From: Trifolium pratense
Taxonomy: Eukaryota; Streptophyta; Magnoliopsida; Fabales; Fabaceae
NCBI RefSeq assembly: GCF_020283565.1
Contig: NC_060063.1
Location: forward strand, 21,692,777-21,756,776
DNA: 64,000 bases
Direction of reading: 5' to 3'
The notes under the pieces are model-generated. The model ran no database searches, was not told the DNA's origin, and saw only the letters and a list, made by a program, of their open reading frames with translations. The position numbers and the translations under genes are program-made. Below, one piece after another: positions 22,001-30,574 of this stretch. Positions within the stretch are counted from its first letter, which is position 1. Every line of letters starts with the position of its first letter.

Positions 22001-25000
22001 CCTTCAAAGAACCATTCAAATACCTCAGAACCCACTTCAAAGCTTGCCAATGAACTTGGCCCGGATTTGCCATAAACCGACTTACCACACTTATTGCATA
22101 TGATAAATCAGGCCTACTACAAACCATGCCGTACATGATGCTTCCAACCCCACTTGCATAGGGAGTACTCTCCATCTCCTTTCTCTCATCCTCGGATTGA
22201 GGACACTGTTTTATCGACAACTTTGAATGGTGACCAAGTGGTGTATTCACTACCTTAGAATCTGTCATTCTAAACCGCTCCACCACTTTCTTCAAATAAT
22301 CATGCTGAGATAAGAACAACTCACCTTTACTCCGGTCTCTCAAGATATCCATACCAAGTATCCTCTTCGCATTTCCAAGATCCTTCATCTCAAATTCACC
22401 ATTTAATTTCTCCTTGAGCTTTTGAATCTCATGCTTGTCAGAACTTGCCATAAGAATATCATCTACATAAAGAAGGAGGTAGAGAATGACTTTCTCATTC
22501 CTCTTCATCATGTACACACAACTGTCATAGTTGCTTCTCACAAATCCAGTCTTCAATAAGAAATCATCAAACCGACGATACCACTGCCTCGGACTCTGCT
22601 TCAACCCATACAAAGATTTCTTCAACAGACATACTTTAGAATTGTCTTCCACAAAACCTTCAGGTTGTTGCATGTAGATAGTTTCTTCTAACTCTCCATG
22701 TAAGAATGCGGTCTTCACATCCATCTGTTCTAACTCAAGATCATACATGTTGACAATAGCCATAAGTACCCTTATAGAACAATGTTTCACCACCGGTGAG
22801 AAGATTTCATTGTAATCAATCCCTTCTACCTGAGTAAAACCCTTTGCTACAAGTCTCGCCTTATACCTTGGTGCTTCGACCCCTGGTATACCTTCTTTCC
22901 TTTTGAACACCCACTTGCTACCAACTACCCTTTTATTTTTAGGTAATGGCACAAGCTTCCAAGTCTGGTTCTTCTCCAATGAAAGCATTTCCTCATTCAT
23001 TGCCTTCAACCAGTCTTGACTATCTATGCTTTCTGATGCTTCCCTGAAGTTCTTTGGTTCAGAGTCTTGCACTTCTTCAGCTGCATTCAAAGCATAACAA
23101 ATAAGGTCAGCATAACCGAGTCTATTAGGTGGACGAATAACTCTCCTCTCCCTATCTCTTGCTAGCTGATAGTCAGGAACAGTTGTTTCATCACTTCCAC
23201 TCTCATCAGGTACTTGAGTCTCATCCTCCTTTTCCCTCTCATCAATGGAAGGCTCCACCTCAAACTGAATTCTCTCCATCCCCGTTTCTGGTCTTTTCTC
23301 CAGGTCTTTGCACTTCATCCCCATCCGGGTCTCATCAAAAGTGACATCCCTGCTTATGATAAACTTTGATCCTCCAGGCTCCATCTTCCACAGCTTGTAA
23401 CCTTTCACACCCTCGGGATAACCAATGAAAACACACTTCACAGCTCTAGCATCAAGCTTATCTTGCCTGACATGTGCAAATGCTAAAGCTCCAAAGACTT
23501 TCAAGTTAGAGTAGTCTGCCGGCTTGCCACTCCAAACCTCCATAGGTGTCTTTAGATCGATTCCTGTTGATGGACATCTGTTGATCAAATATGCAGCAGT
23601 GTTAACTGCCTCTCCCCAGAAACTTTTGGGTAATCCAGCTCCCAACAGCATACATCTCACGCGCTCCAACAAGGTCCTGTTCATCCTTTCAGCCAGACCA
23701 TTCTGCTGCGGTGTGTATGCAACGGTTCTATGCCTTTTTATACCTAGTTTCCTGCAAAACTCATTAAATTGCTCTGAAACAAACTCCAGGCCATTGTCAG
23801 TTCTCAACACTTTCAGTTTAGTTCCTGTTTGATTTTCTATTAAGGTATGCCATTCCTTAAATTTTTCAAAGGTGTCACTTTTGTTCTTTACTATGTGAAC
23901 CCATACCCTTCTAGAATAATCATCAATCATAGTAAGAAAATATGAACCTCCCCCATGAGTGGAAACAGACGCTGGACCCCAAAGGTCCGAGTGAACATAC
24001 TCAAATGGTCTACTAGAATTATGCACTCCCACCCCAAACTTCACCTTGTGTTGTTTGCCTAATGTGCAGTTATCACAAAATTCTAGTTTGTTCAATTTTT
24101 CTTGTCCTAGCAAACCTTGTTTAGCTAGTTCAACTAAACCCCTCTCACTGACATGCCCTAACCTCAAATGCCATAGTTTGGTTATATCTGCAGCCTCTAC
24201 ACTAGTTACTAATGCATTAGAAATAACGGTGGAACCTTCTAAAATATAAAGACCATTAATTTTAGACCCTTTAGCAATTACTAATGCACCATTTGAAATT
24301 CTCATTACCCCACGTTCAATTCTAGTACAATACCCTAGACTATCAAACATGCTTATGGAAATCAAATTTCTCTTAAGTTCGGGAATATACCTCACATTCT
24401 TCAAAAGGAAATCACGGTCATCAAACATTTTGAGACGGATAGTACCCATACCTTGAACCTTGCACGCCTTATTGTTACCGAGACGAACAACTCCACCTTC
24501 TTTAAATTCCAAGGTTTCAAAGTACTCCTTTCTTGGACAAATGTGATATGAGCACCCTGAGTCCATGACCCAGCTTTTCTCAGGTTCCCAACTTGTAACT
24601 GTTAGTGCTCCTGCACTCTCATAACCTTCCTCCTCACTAGCGGCAATTTGAACTGACGAACTACCACCACCCCTTCTCTCGGGACAGTCCTTCTTGAAGT
24701 GACCTGGTTCATGACAATGGTAACATTTGAACTTGCCACCACCATCACCCCTTGCCCTAGACTTGGACCTGTGTTTCTTCCCTTTTCCTCTCCCTTTGTT
24801 TTCACTTCTCCCCCTTGCAATATTCAAGCCTTCTCCACTATCATCAATTTTCATATCTCTGAGTTTAGTCAACTCCTTGGTTCTCAAGGCCGATTGGACT
24901 TCATCCAAGGTGATAGTGCCTTCTTTGCCATATAGCAATGCATCCTTGAGATTGTCAAGAGACTTGGGAAAAGCACACAACAGGTGAAACGCTTTGTCCT

Positions 25001-27325
25001 CATCTTCCAGGTTCACATCAATGTTCGCCAAATCGTCAATAATTTTATTGAACTCCGATAGTTGTTCCATTACCGACTTATTCTCCACCATACGAAAGAA
25101 AAATAACCGTTCTTTCAAACACTGCTTATGTGCCAAAGACTTCGTCATATACAACGCATCAAGCTTGGTCCACATAGCCACGGCTGTTTTTTCTTTCGCT
25201 ACTTCTCTCAACACCTTATCCCCAAGGCACAAAATAATCGCACTCAGTGCTTTATTATTCATCTCGGTCTTTTCTGCTGGTGTCAAAGTAGCAGGCATGT
25301 GTGCCTCTCCTAGAAGCGCCTCATCACACTTCTGTTGAGTTAATATTGCCCTCATCTTCACCTTCCACAACCCAAAGTCGTTACTCCCGGTGAACTTCTC
25401 GATGTCCCACTTAGAACCCATGATACTTAATTCGTTTGATCCTTTGCCCCACGGTGGGCGCCAATTGTTGTGAATTCGTCTATAAAATCACACCAATAAA
25501 AGAACTTGATGTGTGGAGCAATAGAACGGCAACCAAATAACAAGCGGAATAAGCAATAATAATAATAACCGATAAAAGATAAAGGAGAAGAAAGAACACG
25601 ATAATTTGTTTACCCAGTTCGGTCCAATAATGACCTAGTCTGGGGGAGAGAGCAGCCCCTCCGTTCCACTATATCAAAGAGTAACGCTACAAAGAAATTC
25701 CCAATTGGGTTACAAGAATTAATCCTAATTCTACCCAAAACCCGAATCTCTTCCCGTGGCCAAGAGACTCAATTTGATAAGTGTTTCCCAAGGTGTAATC
25801 AATCCCCTTTGCCTAACCCTAGAGTTATACCAAGAGACAACCCCTCTTGTTTCTCTCTAAAACTCTAGCCTTGTGTCGGCGGCAAATCCTAATTGAAAAC
25901 CCTACATTGTTGCTCCCTTTCTCTCTCTCTCTATGAATAAAGTGATCCCTATTTATAGAAAAATATATGCCAAAAAACTAGTAACAAATCTGTTTTAAAA
26001 TAAAACAAATCCAAGTCAGAGTGTCTTCCAAAAAAAATATATTTTTTCCCAAAAAATCTTCAAAACATCAAAGATGCAAAAAAATTCAACAAAGATTTTT
26101 CTGACTTCTTGTAACTGAGATTTCAAGGCATATCCAACAGTAACAATGATAGATTAATAAGTAGATTGGTTGATATATTGTTGACTATTTCCTCAGCTTT
26201 GTAGGCAGCACCTTCCCTTACTCTTACTCTTTTTGTTTCTCTTATTTATGAGATTTGCTTGTGGAGACTTTAAAGTTATTAGTGCTGCAGGTACCGGTTG
26301 AGGTCGAAGGTTGAAATTGATAATGTTGCTAGCGAATTCTCATGTTGGCAGCGTTATGGTTCTGGCCCTTCTGACAATTCCTCGGATGTAGAAGAACCAG
26401 AAGCAGCGTCTGTTGGGTGGGGAGCTGGTGAGGATGGTGCTGCAATGTCGTCCTCTAGTGAGGGTAATCTTGGATGGCAATGGTTTAAGGATCCCAGATT
26501 GGCCTGTCTTGGTTTCAGAGGGATCTTTCCATCAAATATCATTCGTTAGTATCAGCCCCTTTGCCGGCTAATTAGATATTTTGGCTGTAATTTTTTATAA
26601 ATAATTTGGTCTTACTAACTCGTTTGTGTTTCAGCACCTCTAATTGAGGCTGACAAAGAGACTGATGAACAGAATTACCTTATGTGGAGAATAGAGAAGG
26701 GAGTAGCAGAAGGATCAATTGAGATTCCAAAAGGTTCATAATTCCCTTACTTTTAACAAACTTATTCTAAGAAGAGTGAGTACTTCTGAGGATGAAAATC
26801 TTGATTTATTTATCGTGTTCAGGTGAAGCAATGCCACTTGAGTATAATCTAGTTGGCCTTAATGCAATCAGCTTTGACAAAGGTTGCTATGTCGGGCAGG
26901 AACTCATAGCACGTACACACCACAGAGGGGTGATTCGGAAGCGATTAGTTCCTCTAAGGTTTCAAGATAATGATGGGAAAGGTAATTAGTAGTAGTTGTC
27001 TTCTTTAGTATTATGATATCTATTGCCCAACTTTATATAATGATGAATGAACTCTGAGCCTTTCGTTTCTGCTATTCTAGAAGTCATAGACAAAGTCATT
27101 CCTGGCTCCGAAGTAGTAAACAGAGAATCTGGGAAAAAAGCTGGTTTAGTGACTACTGCTCTGGGATGTCGTGGGTTGGGGCTCTTGCGGCTGGAGGAAG
27201 CTTTAAAAGGTTCCACTGCTTTGTCCATTCAAGGACAAGAGGATGTGAAGGTTGTCGCTAGTAAACCAGATTGGTGGCCTTCTGATTGGCTTCAAGATCT
27301 TCAACAGCACACTGCTTTTGCATAG
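19019..27325 (+). CDS. IBA57: IBA57-like iron-sulfur cluster assembly factor, mitochondrial
   Basis: Five exons: 19019-19479, 26291-26544, 26635-26733, 26823-26981 and 27081-27325. All joints have GT-AG ends and keep frame, giving 405 aa. IBA57 belongs to the GcvT/YgfZ folate-binding family and works with the ISCA proteins in making 4Fe-4S clusters in mitochondria. The N-terminus is Arg/Ser/His-rich with few acids, a plausible mitochondrial presequence. [20 protein letters not shown] is the family's opening block, and KGCYVGQE (residues 291-298) is the YgfZ signature with the conserved Cys. The C-terminus contains [13 protein letters not shown]. Intron 1 is 6.8 kb because it holds a tandem duplication, a MITE and a whole copia element lying antisense to the gene. 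No coding damage is seen. Confidence 0.93.
19531..20580 (+). repeat. Tandem duplication in IBA57 intron 1
   Basis: Unit 1 (about 19531-19881) and unit 2 (about 19882-20580) share TGTATCATTTCAT at the start, ATTAGGTGGTGGATAGATAG, CTTAAGCTAGTCTAGTAG and GCATGTTAATTTA at the end, with many substitutions. Unit 2 is longer only because a 379-bp MITE sits in it. The divergence shows an old duplication starting about 50 bp after exon 1. Confidence 0.7.
20007..20385. mobile_element. Foldback MITE
   Basis: Left end GGGCCCGATTGGTTCGAGG; the right end reads GGGCTCGATTGGTTCGAGG on the other strand, so the arms match with one mismatch over the first 23 bases. The AT-rich interior (TTTTTATTAAATC against GATTTAATAAAAA) is also self-complementary, so nearly all 379 bp could fold. 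GGG termini suit PIF/Harbinger, but no TA-type 3-bp duplication is visible. An imperfect ATTTGCCTT/ATTTACCTT pair flanks it with one extra base on the left. Confidence 0.75.
20754..21418 (-). repeat. 3' LTR of copia element 1
   Basis: 665 bp, beginning TGTTGTGAATTCG on the + strand. It resembles the other LTR through about its first 450 bases, with many differences. The rest (U3 in element orientation) is different and contains GC-rich CCGCCTGGGGCGG-type palindromes at about 21220-21370. Confidence 0.88.
21495..25421 (-). CDS. Copia gag-pol polyprotein (Tnt1/Tork-like), 1308 aa
   Basis: One open frame with the Ty1-copia order gag, protease, integrase, RT, RNase H. Gag is followed by a CCHC knuckle [14 protein letters not shown] (residues 233-246); the protease site is MDSG (Asp287). 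The integrase zinc region has WHLRLGH and CDNC, and its core has LRTDNGLEF and [15 protein letters not shown] has YVDD with Asp987-988, and RNase H has [13 protein letters not shown] and STTQAEY. The protein would make virus-like particles, copy its RNA and integrate the DNA. No stop or frameshift is seen, so it may be active. Lineage placement is from motif style only. Confidence 0.95.
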   Translation of the reverse strand: MGSKWDIEKFTGSNDFGLWKVKMRAILTQQKCDEALLGEAHMPATLTPAEKTEMNNKALSAIILCLGDKVLREVAKEKTAVAMWTKLDALYMTKSLAHKQCLKERLFFFRMVENKSVMEQLSEFNKIIDDLANIDVNLEDEDKAFHLLCAFPKSLDNLKDALLYGKEGTITLDEVQSALRTKELTKLRDMKIDDSGEGLNIARGRSENKGRGKGKKHRSKSRARGDGGGKFKCYHCHEPGHFKKDCPERRGGGSSSVQIAASEEEGYESAGALTVTSWEPEKSWVMDSGCSYHICPRKEYFETLEFKEGGVVRLGNNKACKVQGMGTIRLKMFDDRDFLLKNVRYIPELKRNLISISMFDSLGYCTRIERGVMRISNGALVIAKGSKINGLYILEGSTVISNALVTSVEAADITKLWHLRLGHVSERGLVELAKQGLLGQEKLNKLEFCDNCTLGKQHKVKFGVGVHNSSRPFEYVHSDLWGPASVSTHGGGSYFLTMIDDYSRRVWVHIVKNKSDTFEKFKEWHTLIENQTGTKLKVLRTDNGLEFVSEQFNEFCRKLGIKRHRTVAYTPQQNGLAERMNRTLLERVRCMLLGAGLPKSFWGEAVNTAAYLINRCPSTGIDLKTPMEVWSGKPADYSNLKVFGALAFAHVRQDKLDARAVKCVFIGYPEGVKGYKLWKMEPGGSKFIISRDVTFDETRMGMKCKDLEKRPETGMERIQFEVEPSIDEREKEDETQVPDESGSDETTVPDYQLARDRERRVIRPPNRLGYADLICYALNAAEEVQDSEPKNFREASESIDSQDWLKAMNEEMLSLEKNQTWKLVPLPKNKRVVGSKWVFKRKEGIPGVEAPRYKARLVAKGFTQVEGIDYNEIFSPVVKHCSIRVLMAIVNMYDLELEQMDVKTAFLHGELEETIYMQQPEGFVEDNSKVCLLKKSLYGLKQSPRQWYRRFDDFLLKTGFVRSNYDSCVYMMKRNEKVILYLLLYVDDILMASSDKHEIQKLKEKLNGEFEMKDLGNAKRILGMDILRDRSKGELFLSQHDYLKKVVERFRMTDSKVVNTPLGHHSKLSIKQCPQSEDERKEMESTPYASGVGSIMYGMVCSRPDLSYAISVVSRFMANPGQVHWQALKWVLRYLNGSLKGGLKYTRTDPGRDALEGYVDADYAGNIDTRKSLSGFVFTLFGTAVTWKANQQSVVALSTTQAEYIALVEGVKEAIWLKGMIGEMGISQGCVKIHCDSQSAIHLANHQVYHERTKHIDIRLHFVRDMIETKEIMVQKIASEENPADMFTKSLPRAKFKHCLDLINFVEE
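25446..25463 (-). other. Primer-binding site of copia element 1
   Basis: TGGCGCCCACCGTGGGGC on the - strand, two bases inside the 5' LTR. The same 18 bases follow the 5' LTRs of the Tat elements at 37828 and 61608. I did not identify the tRNA. Confidence 0.7.
25466..26139 (-). repeat. 5' LTR of copia element 1
   Basis: 674 bp. Its + strand start TGTTGTGAATTCG matches the other LTR, but its U3 part (about 25930-26139) is AT-rich and unrelated to the GC-rich palindromic U3 of the 3' LTR. Confidence 0.88.
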
Positions 27326-28332
27326 GATGCTCAATCTCATTCAAAAGACAAGTATCTTTTAACAAGTAAGTGGATAAGGAAACTGTGACGGCGACGGTAG
27401 TGGATTTTCTTGCTGAGTGAGTTATGGAAACGACAGTTAAGTCATATTTCCTTCTTAGAAACCTTAATGTAGAACAATTTTGTTTTCGTTAGAAAAGAAT
27501 CATTATGTATTTTATTATAAATTTGTACAAAGCCCTGCCGTCAAATTCATTTTGCTTGATGAGTAGTATAAGCTGGAAAAATATAACCAGTGTAAACTTA
27601 ATGGCACAGAGAGACCATTTGTACCAGATGAATAATGAAAGGCTAGAAAGTTTGGATATCTATGTTCCTAATATCAATGTAGTAGACAGACTTGTTACTT
27701 TATCAAAAAAATAAAAAGCAGTAGATTTTTTATTTTAAGCTGCTATATTTATAGTTTGTTAGGGAAATATCATTGATCCTTAGTGACTTTCAGAACAAAA
27801 TGTAAAATCAACTGCATTGTCTACCATCTATGATGGAAATATCGTGTATGATAATACTATCATTGGAGTAGCTCAGTTAATTACAAGGCATCACTTTTGT
27901 TGTAATTAACTTAACCGTCTGAATAGTTATAGTTTTGTTCCATCAGTTCCATCAAAAGAGGCATCTTGTTGTATCATTATAATAATTCATAATTCATTCT
28001 GACTCTATATATGAATATGAAAGAGAGTTTCTTTCTCTTGATGTATTTTTCACATATCAAACATGGCATCTAGTGCTGAAACTTCTTGGGACTTTTATCA
28101 TCTTCCATTCTGTTTTGGCTCTGCAAACTCTGCATCAATGGCAGGTTCCTTCACTACACCAGAAGAATATCAACAAGTTTCAGGCAAATCTGCAATGCTA
28201 CAGTACAGACATATCTATAGGAGGTAGCAATCAAATTTCACTACCACATTTATGTCTTAGTAACATTCGCCTTTATTAAAATGTCACCAAATTACCAATG
28301 AGTTTTAAATTGAATCTATTGTTTATAGTTGA
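27326..28332 (+). other. IBA57 3' flank with a small unknown frame
   Basis: 3' UTR and intergenic sequence, AT-rich. A 54-codon frame at 28063-28227 begins MASSAETSWDFYHLP; it has less random composition than its surroundings but lacks support, and may be a gene fragment. A 69-aa frame at 27505-27714 is probably chance within the 3' UTR. Confidence 0.4.
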
Positions 28333-28839
28333 AGCTAGGGTGACATGTACTATTACTTATGGGCAAAAGTTATTATCCATAAGCCAAATCTTTATGGATG
28401 GTACATAAGTTAATCCCAGCCATCAGATTCATCTTCATCATCGCACTGTTCATAACACTATTCATCGCACTGTTCATCATCATCATCGCGCTGTTCATCT
28501 TCTTCTTCTTGATCATTGTTCATCTTCTTCGCGAAAAACGAAAACGAAACAGTGAAACGCGATCTTCTTCTTCTTCTTTTTCCAATTTCGAACGCGATCT
28601 GGAAAATCGAAATCGAAAAATCAAATCTATTTCGATTTCGATTTGATTTGATTCATCTTCGCGAAAAATCAACTCCGATTTTCGAACGCGATCTGATTCA
28701 TCTTCGTTAAAAAAATCAATTCTGATTTCGATTTGATTTTCCCTTTCGATTTCGATTTTCCCTTTCGATTTGATTTTCCCTATTTTTCGAAGAAGAAGAT
28801 GAACAGTGATTTGAGTTCCAGATGCCAAAACCATTAAGT

Positions 28840-29195
28840 ACATCTAATGGTTTTACAGTATGACGCTCTGAAACCATTTTTTCTGTGGAATGGTTTCACA
28901 TTAAATGTACTAATCGTCAAAACCATTAATTGGTTTCAAGATGTTATACACTGAAACAATTTGTCTAGTTAAATGGTTTCATACTGTTATACACCGAAAC
29001 CATTATTCTAGTTAAATGGTTTCATAGCGTTATACACTGAAACCATTAGTCTTGTTATTTGGTTTCAAGATGTTATACTCTGAAATCATTAGTCTAGTTA
29101 AATGGTTTCATAGCGTTATACACTGAAACCATTATTTTAGTTAAATGGTTTCATATGGGCATTAGTGCTAAGATGTTATACACTGAAACCATTGT
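28840..29195. repeat. 43-bp minisatellite with internal palindrome
   Basis: About seven to eight degenerate units. Each contains AATGGTTTC, a spacer with GTTATACACT, and the complementary GAAACCATT. Each unit could fold into a hairpin, and neighbouring units can pair with each other. Confidence 0.8.
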
Positions 29196-29345
29196 TATTA
29201 AGTAAAACATCACATAACCATTTTACAAAACCATGCTACATAAAGCAAAAAATCATATAAAGCAATTAGGGTTAGTTTAGTTGAAAAAAATTTGGATAGT
29301 ATGCATGAGATATTGGATTCGATCATTTTTTTATTGTAAAGAAAA

Positions 29346-29349
<4 letters not shown>

Positions 29350-29421
<72 letters not shown>
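29350..29421. repeat. (AT)n microsatellite
   Basis: About 36 uninterrupted AT units. It gives a false Tyr-Ile frame on the - strand. Confidence 0.97.
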
Positions 29422-29424
<3 letters not shown>

Positions 29425-29625
29425 ATTAATGTATGAAATTTTATTTATATTGTGATTATGATTGATAAAACTTAAAATTAAATTGTATGTTTGACAAGTA
29501 TGCTTTATATATACATGAACCATTCGTTATTATGTTGGGCTTCGAGGGGGTGTATGACGAAAATTAATTAAAAATGGATTTTTATAATATATACTTCAAA
29601 GGAACAAAAGTTATTATTTAATTGG

Positions 29626-29836
29626 AAACGGGGGGCGCGCTAGAAATTTGGGGGGGTGCGCTAGAAGTTTGGAGGAGGGAAAAAAATTGGGGGCGCGCTA
29701 GAAATCTAGGGGAGGAAAAAAAAATGGGGGGCTCACAAGAAATCTAGGAGAAAAAGAAAAAAAACAACTGGGGGTGCGCTAAGCAAAAGAGGGGGGCGCA
29801 AGTAATGAGGTAGAATATGGGGGGCGCGCGAGTAAT
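29626..29836. repeat. G-rich minisatellite
   Basis: About six or seven degenerate units with GGGGGCGCGCTAGAAATCTAGG-like cores separated by A-runs. G-runs of five to seven recur on the + strand, enough to allow G-quadruplex folding. Confidence 0.7.
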
Positions 29837-29969
29837 GGATTGCCTAATTTTGGGTTTGGGCTGACCTTTGGTTGACTTTTGGTGTAGGAAGCAAATATGG
29901 TGGGTGTAGGAAGCAAGTTTATGCATGGTGCATAAGTTTGGGCTTATGCACCATAACCACACCCAGCTA

Positions 29970-30365
29970 TGTTGTTGGCTTGTTGCATAAATGTGAAAAT
30001 GATTATATTCTCAATAAAAATCACAACAAATGTAGATCAGTGCGTCGTCTGGCTCACAATTTAATTATTTGAATTCCTAATAATTTACGGGAATCTTATT
30101 AGCACGAAGGCTAATAGTATCAAGAGTGGAGCAACCTCATCTACTAATAATTCATAATGATCATATGATATTCTTAATATTAACTAATTAAGGGTTCTTC
30201 CATTAATATTGGATTCTATTAGCACAAGGCTAAAAACACTTGAGTGATTATATTATTCTAAAAATTGTAATTCATGTTATTTATTGTTAATTAACAAGAA
30301 TAAACCAGTATTATCCTACATGGTTTTCCTTACCAGAGCTTTATAGGGGATTCTAGAGTTAATGA
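29970..30365. other. Intergenic sequence
   Basis: AT-rich sequence left of copia element 2. I see a repeated TATTAGCACAAGGCTAA/TATTAGCACGAAGGCTAA motif (near 30098 and 30218) but no gene. Confidence 0.35.
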
Positions 30366-30370
30366 GTTAG

Positions 30371-30574
30371 TATTATGAACAGAGAAAAAAGGGAACAAAA
30401 GTCATTCTTTCATTGATTTGGGAATGAATACAGTGTTAGTATATATACAGCAGCTAGGGTCTATACTAAGTATTGAATACACGCAAGTACATAATCCTGT
30501 ACACTAAGGCTAATTAGCATGTGTGGTATTTAACTTGTTATCAGATGAAGCTTCAGTGTGTATAGGTTCCAATA
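30371..30574 (-). repeat. 3' LTR of copia element 2
   Basis: 204 bp, very short for a copia LTR. The stop codon of the polyprotein (30510-30512) lies inside it, so the last codons of pol overlap the LTR. Confidence 0.92.

Larger units (their letters stand above)
20754..26139 (-). mobile_element. Ty1-copia element 1, complete, inside IBA57 intron 1
   Basis: 5.4 kb, transcribed opposite to the host gene. Target duplication GTAAC (20749-20753 and 26140-26144). The LTRs start TGTTG and end ACA on the + strand, and between them is one uninterrupted gag-pol frame. The primer-binding site is TGGCGCCCACCGTGGGGC, not the initiator-Met type. The two LTRs are clearly diverged, especially in U3, which does not fit an intact coding region (see findings). 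Confidence 0.92.
28338..29964. mobile_element. Candidate TIR element carrying minisatellites
   Basis: Both ends start GGGTG and contain TTATGG and CATAAGCC motifs in inverted order (GGGTGACATG at 28338; reverse of CACACCC ending 29964), flanked by the short direct repeat AGCTA (28333-28337, 29965-29969). The interior has no coding region. It is made of simple and tandem repeats: a TTTCGATTTGATTTTCCC-rich stretch at 28600-28790, a 43-bp minisatellite, an AT run and a G-rich minisatellite. The inverted-repeat match is loose, so the border call is tentative. Confidence 0.38.

Noticed and set aside
27505..27714. A 69-aa frame after IBA57
   Set aside because: It lies in the probable 3' UTR, has no recognisable motif and AT-driven composition.
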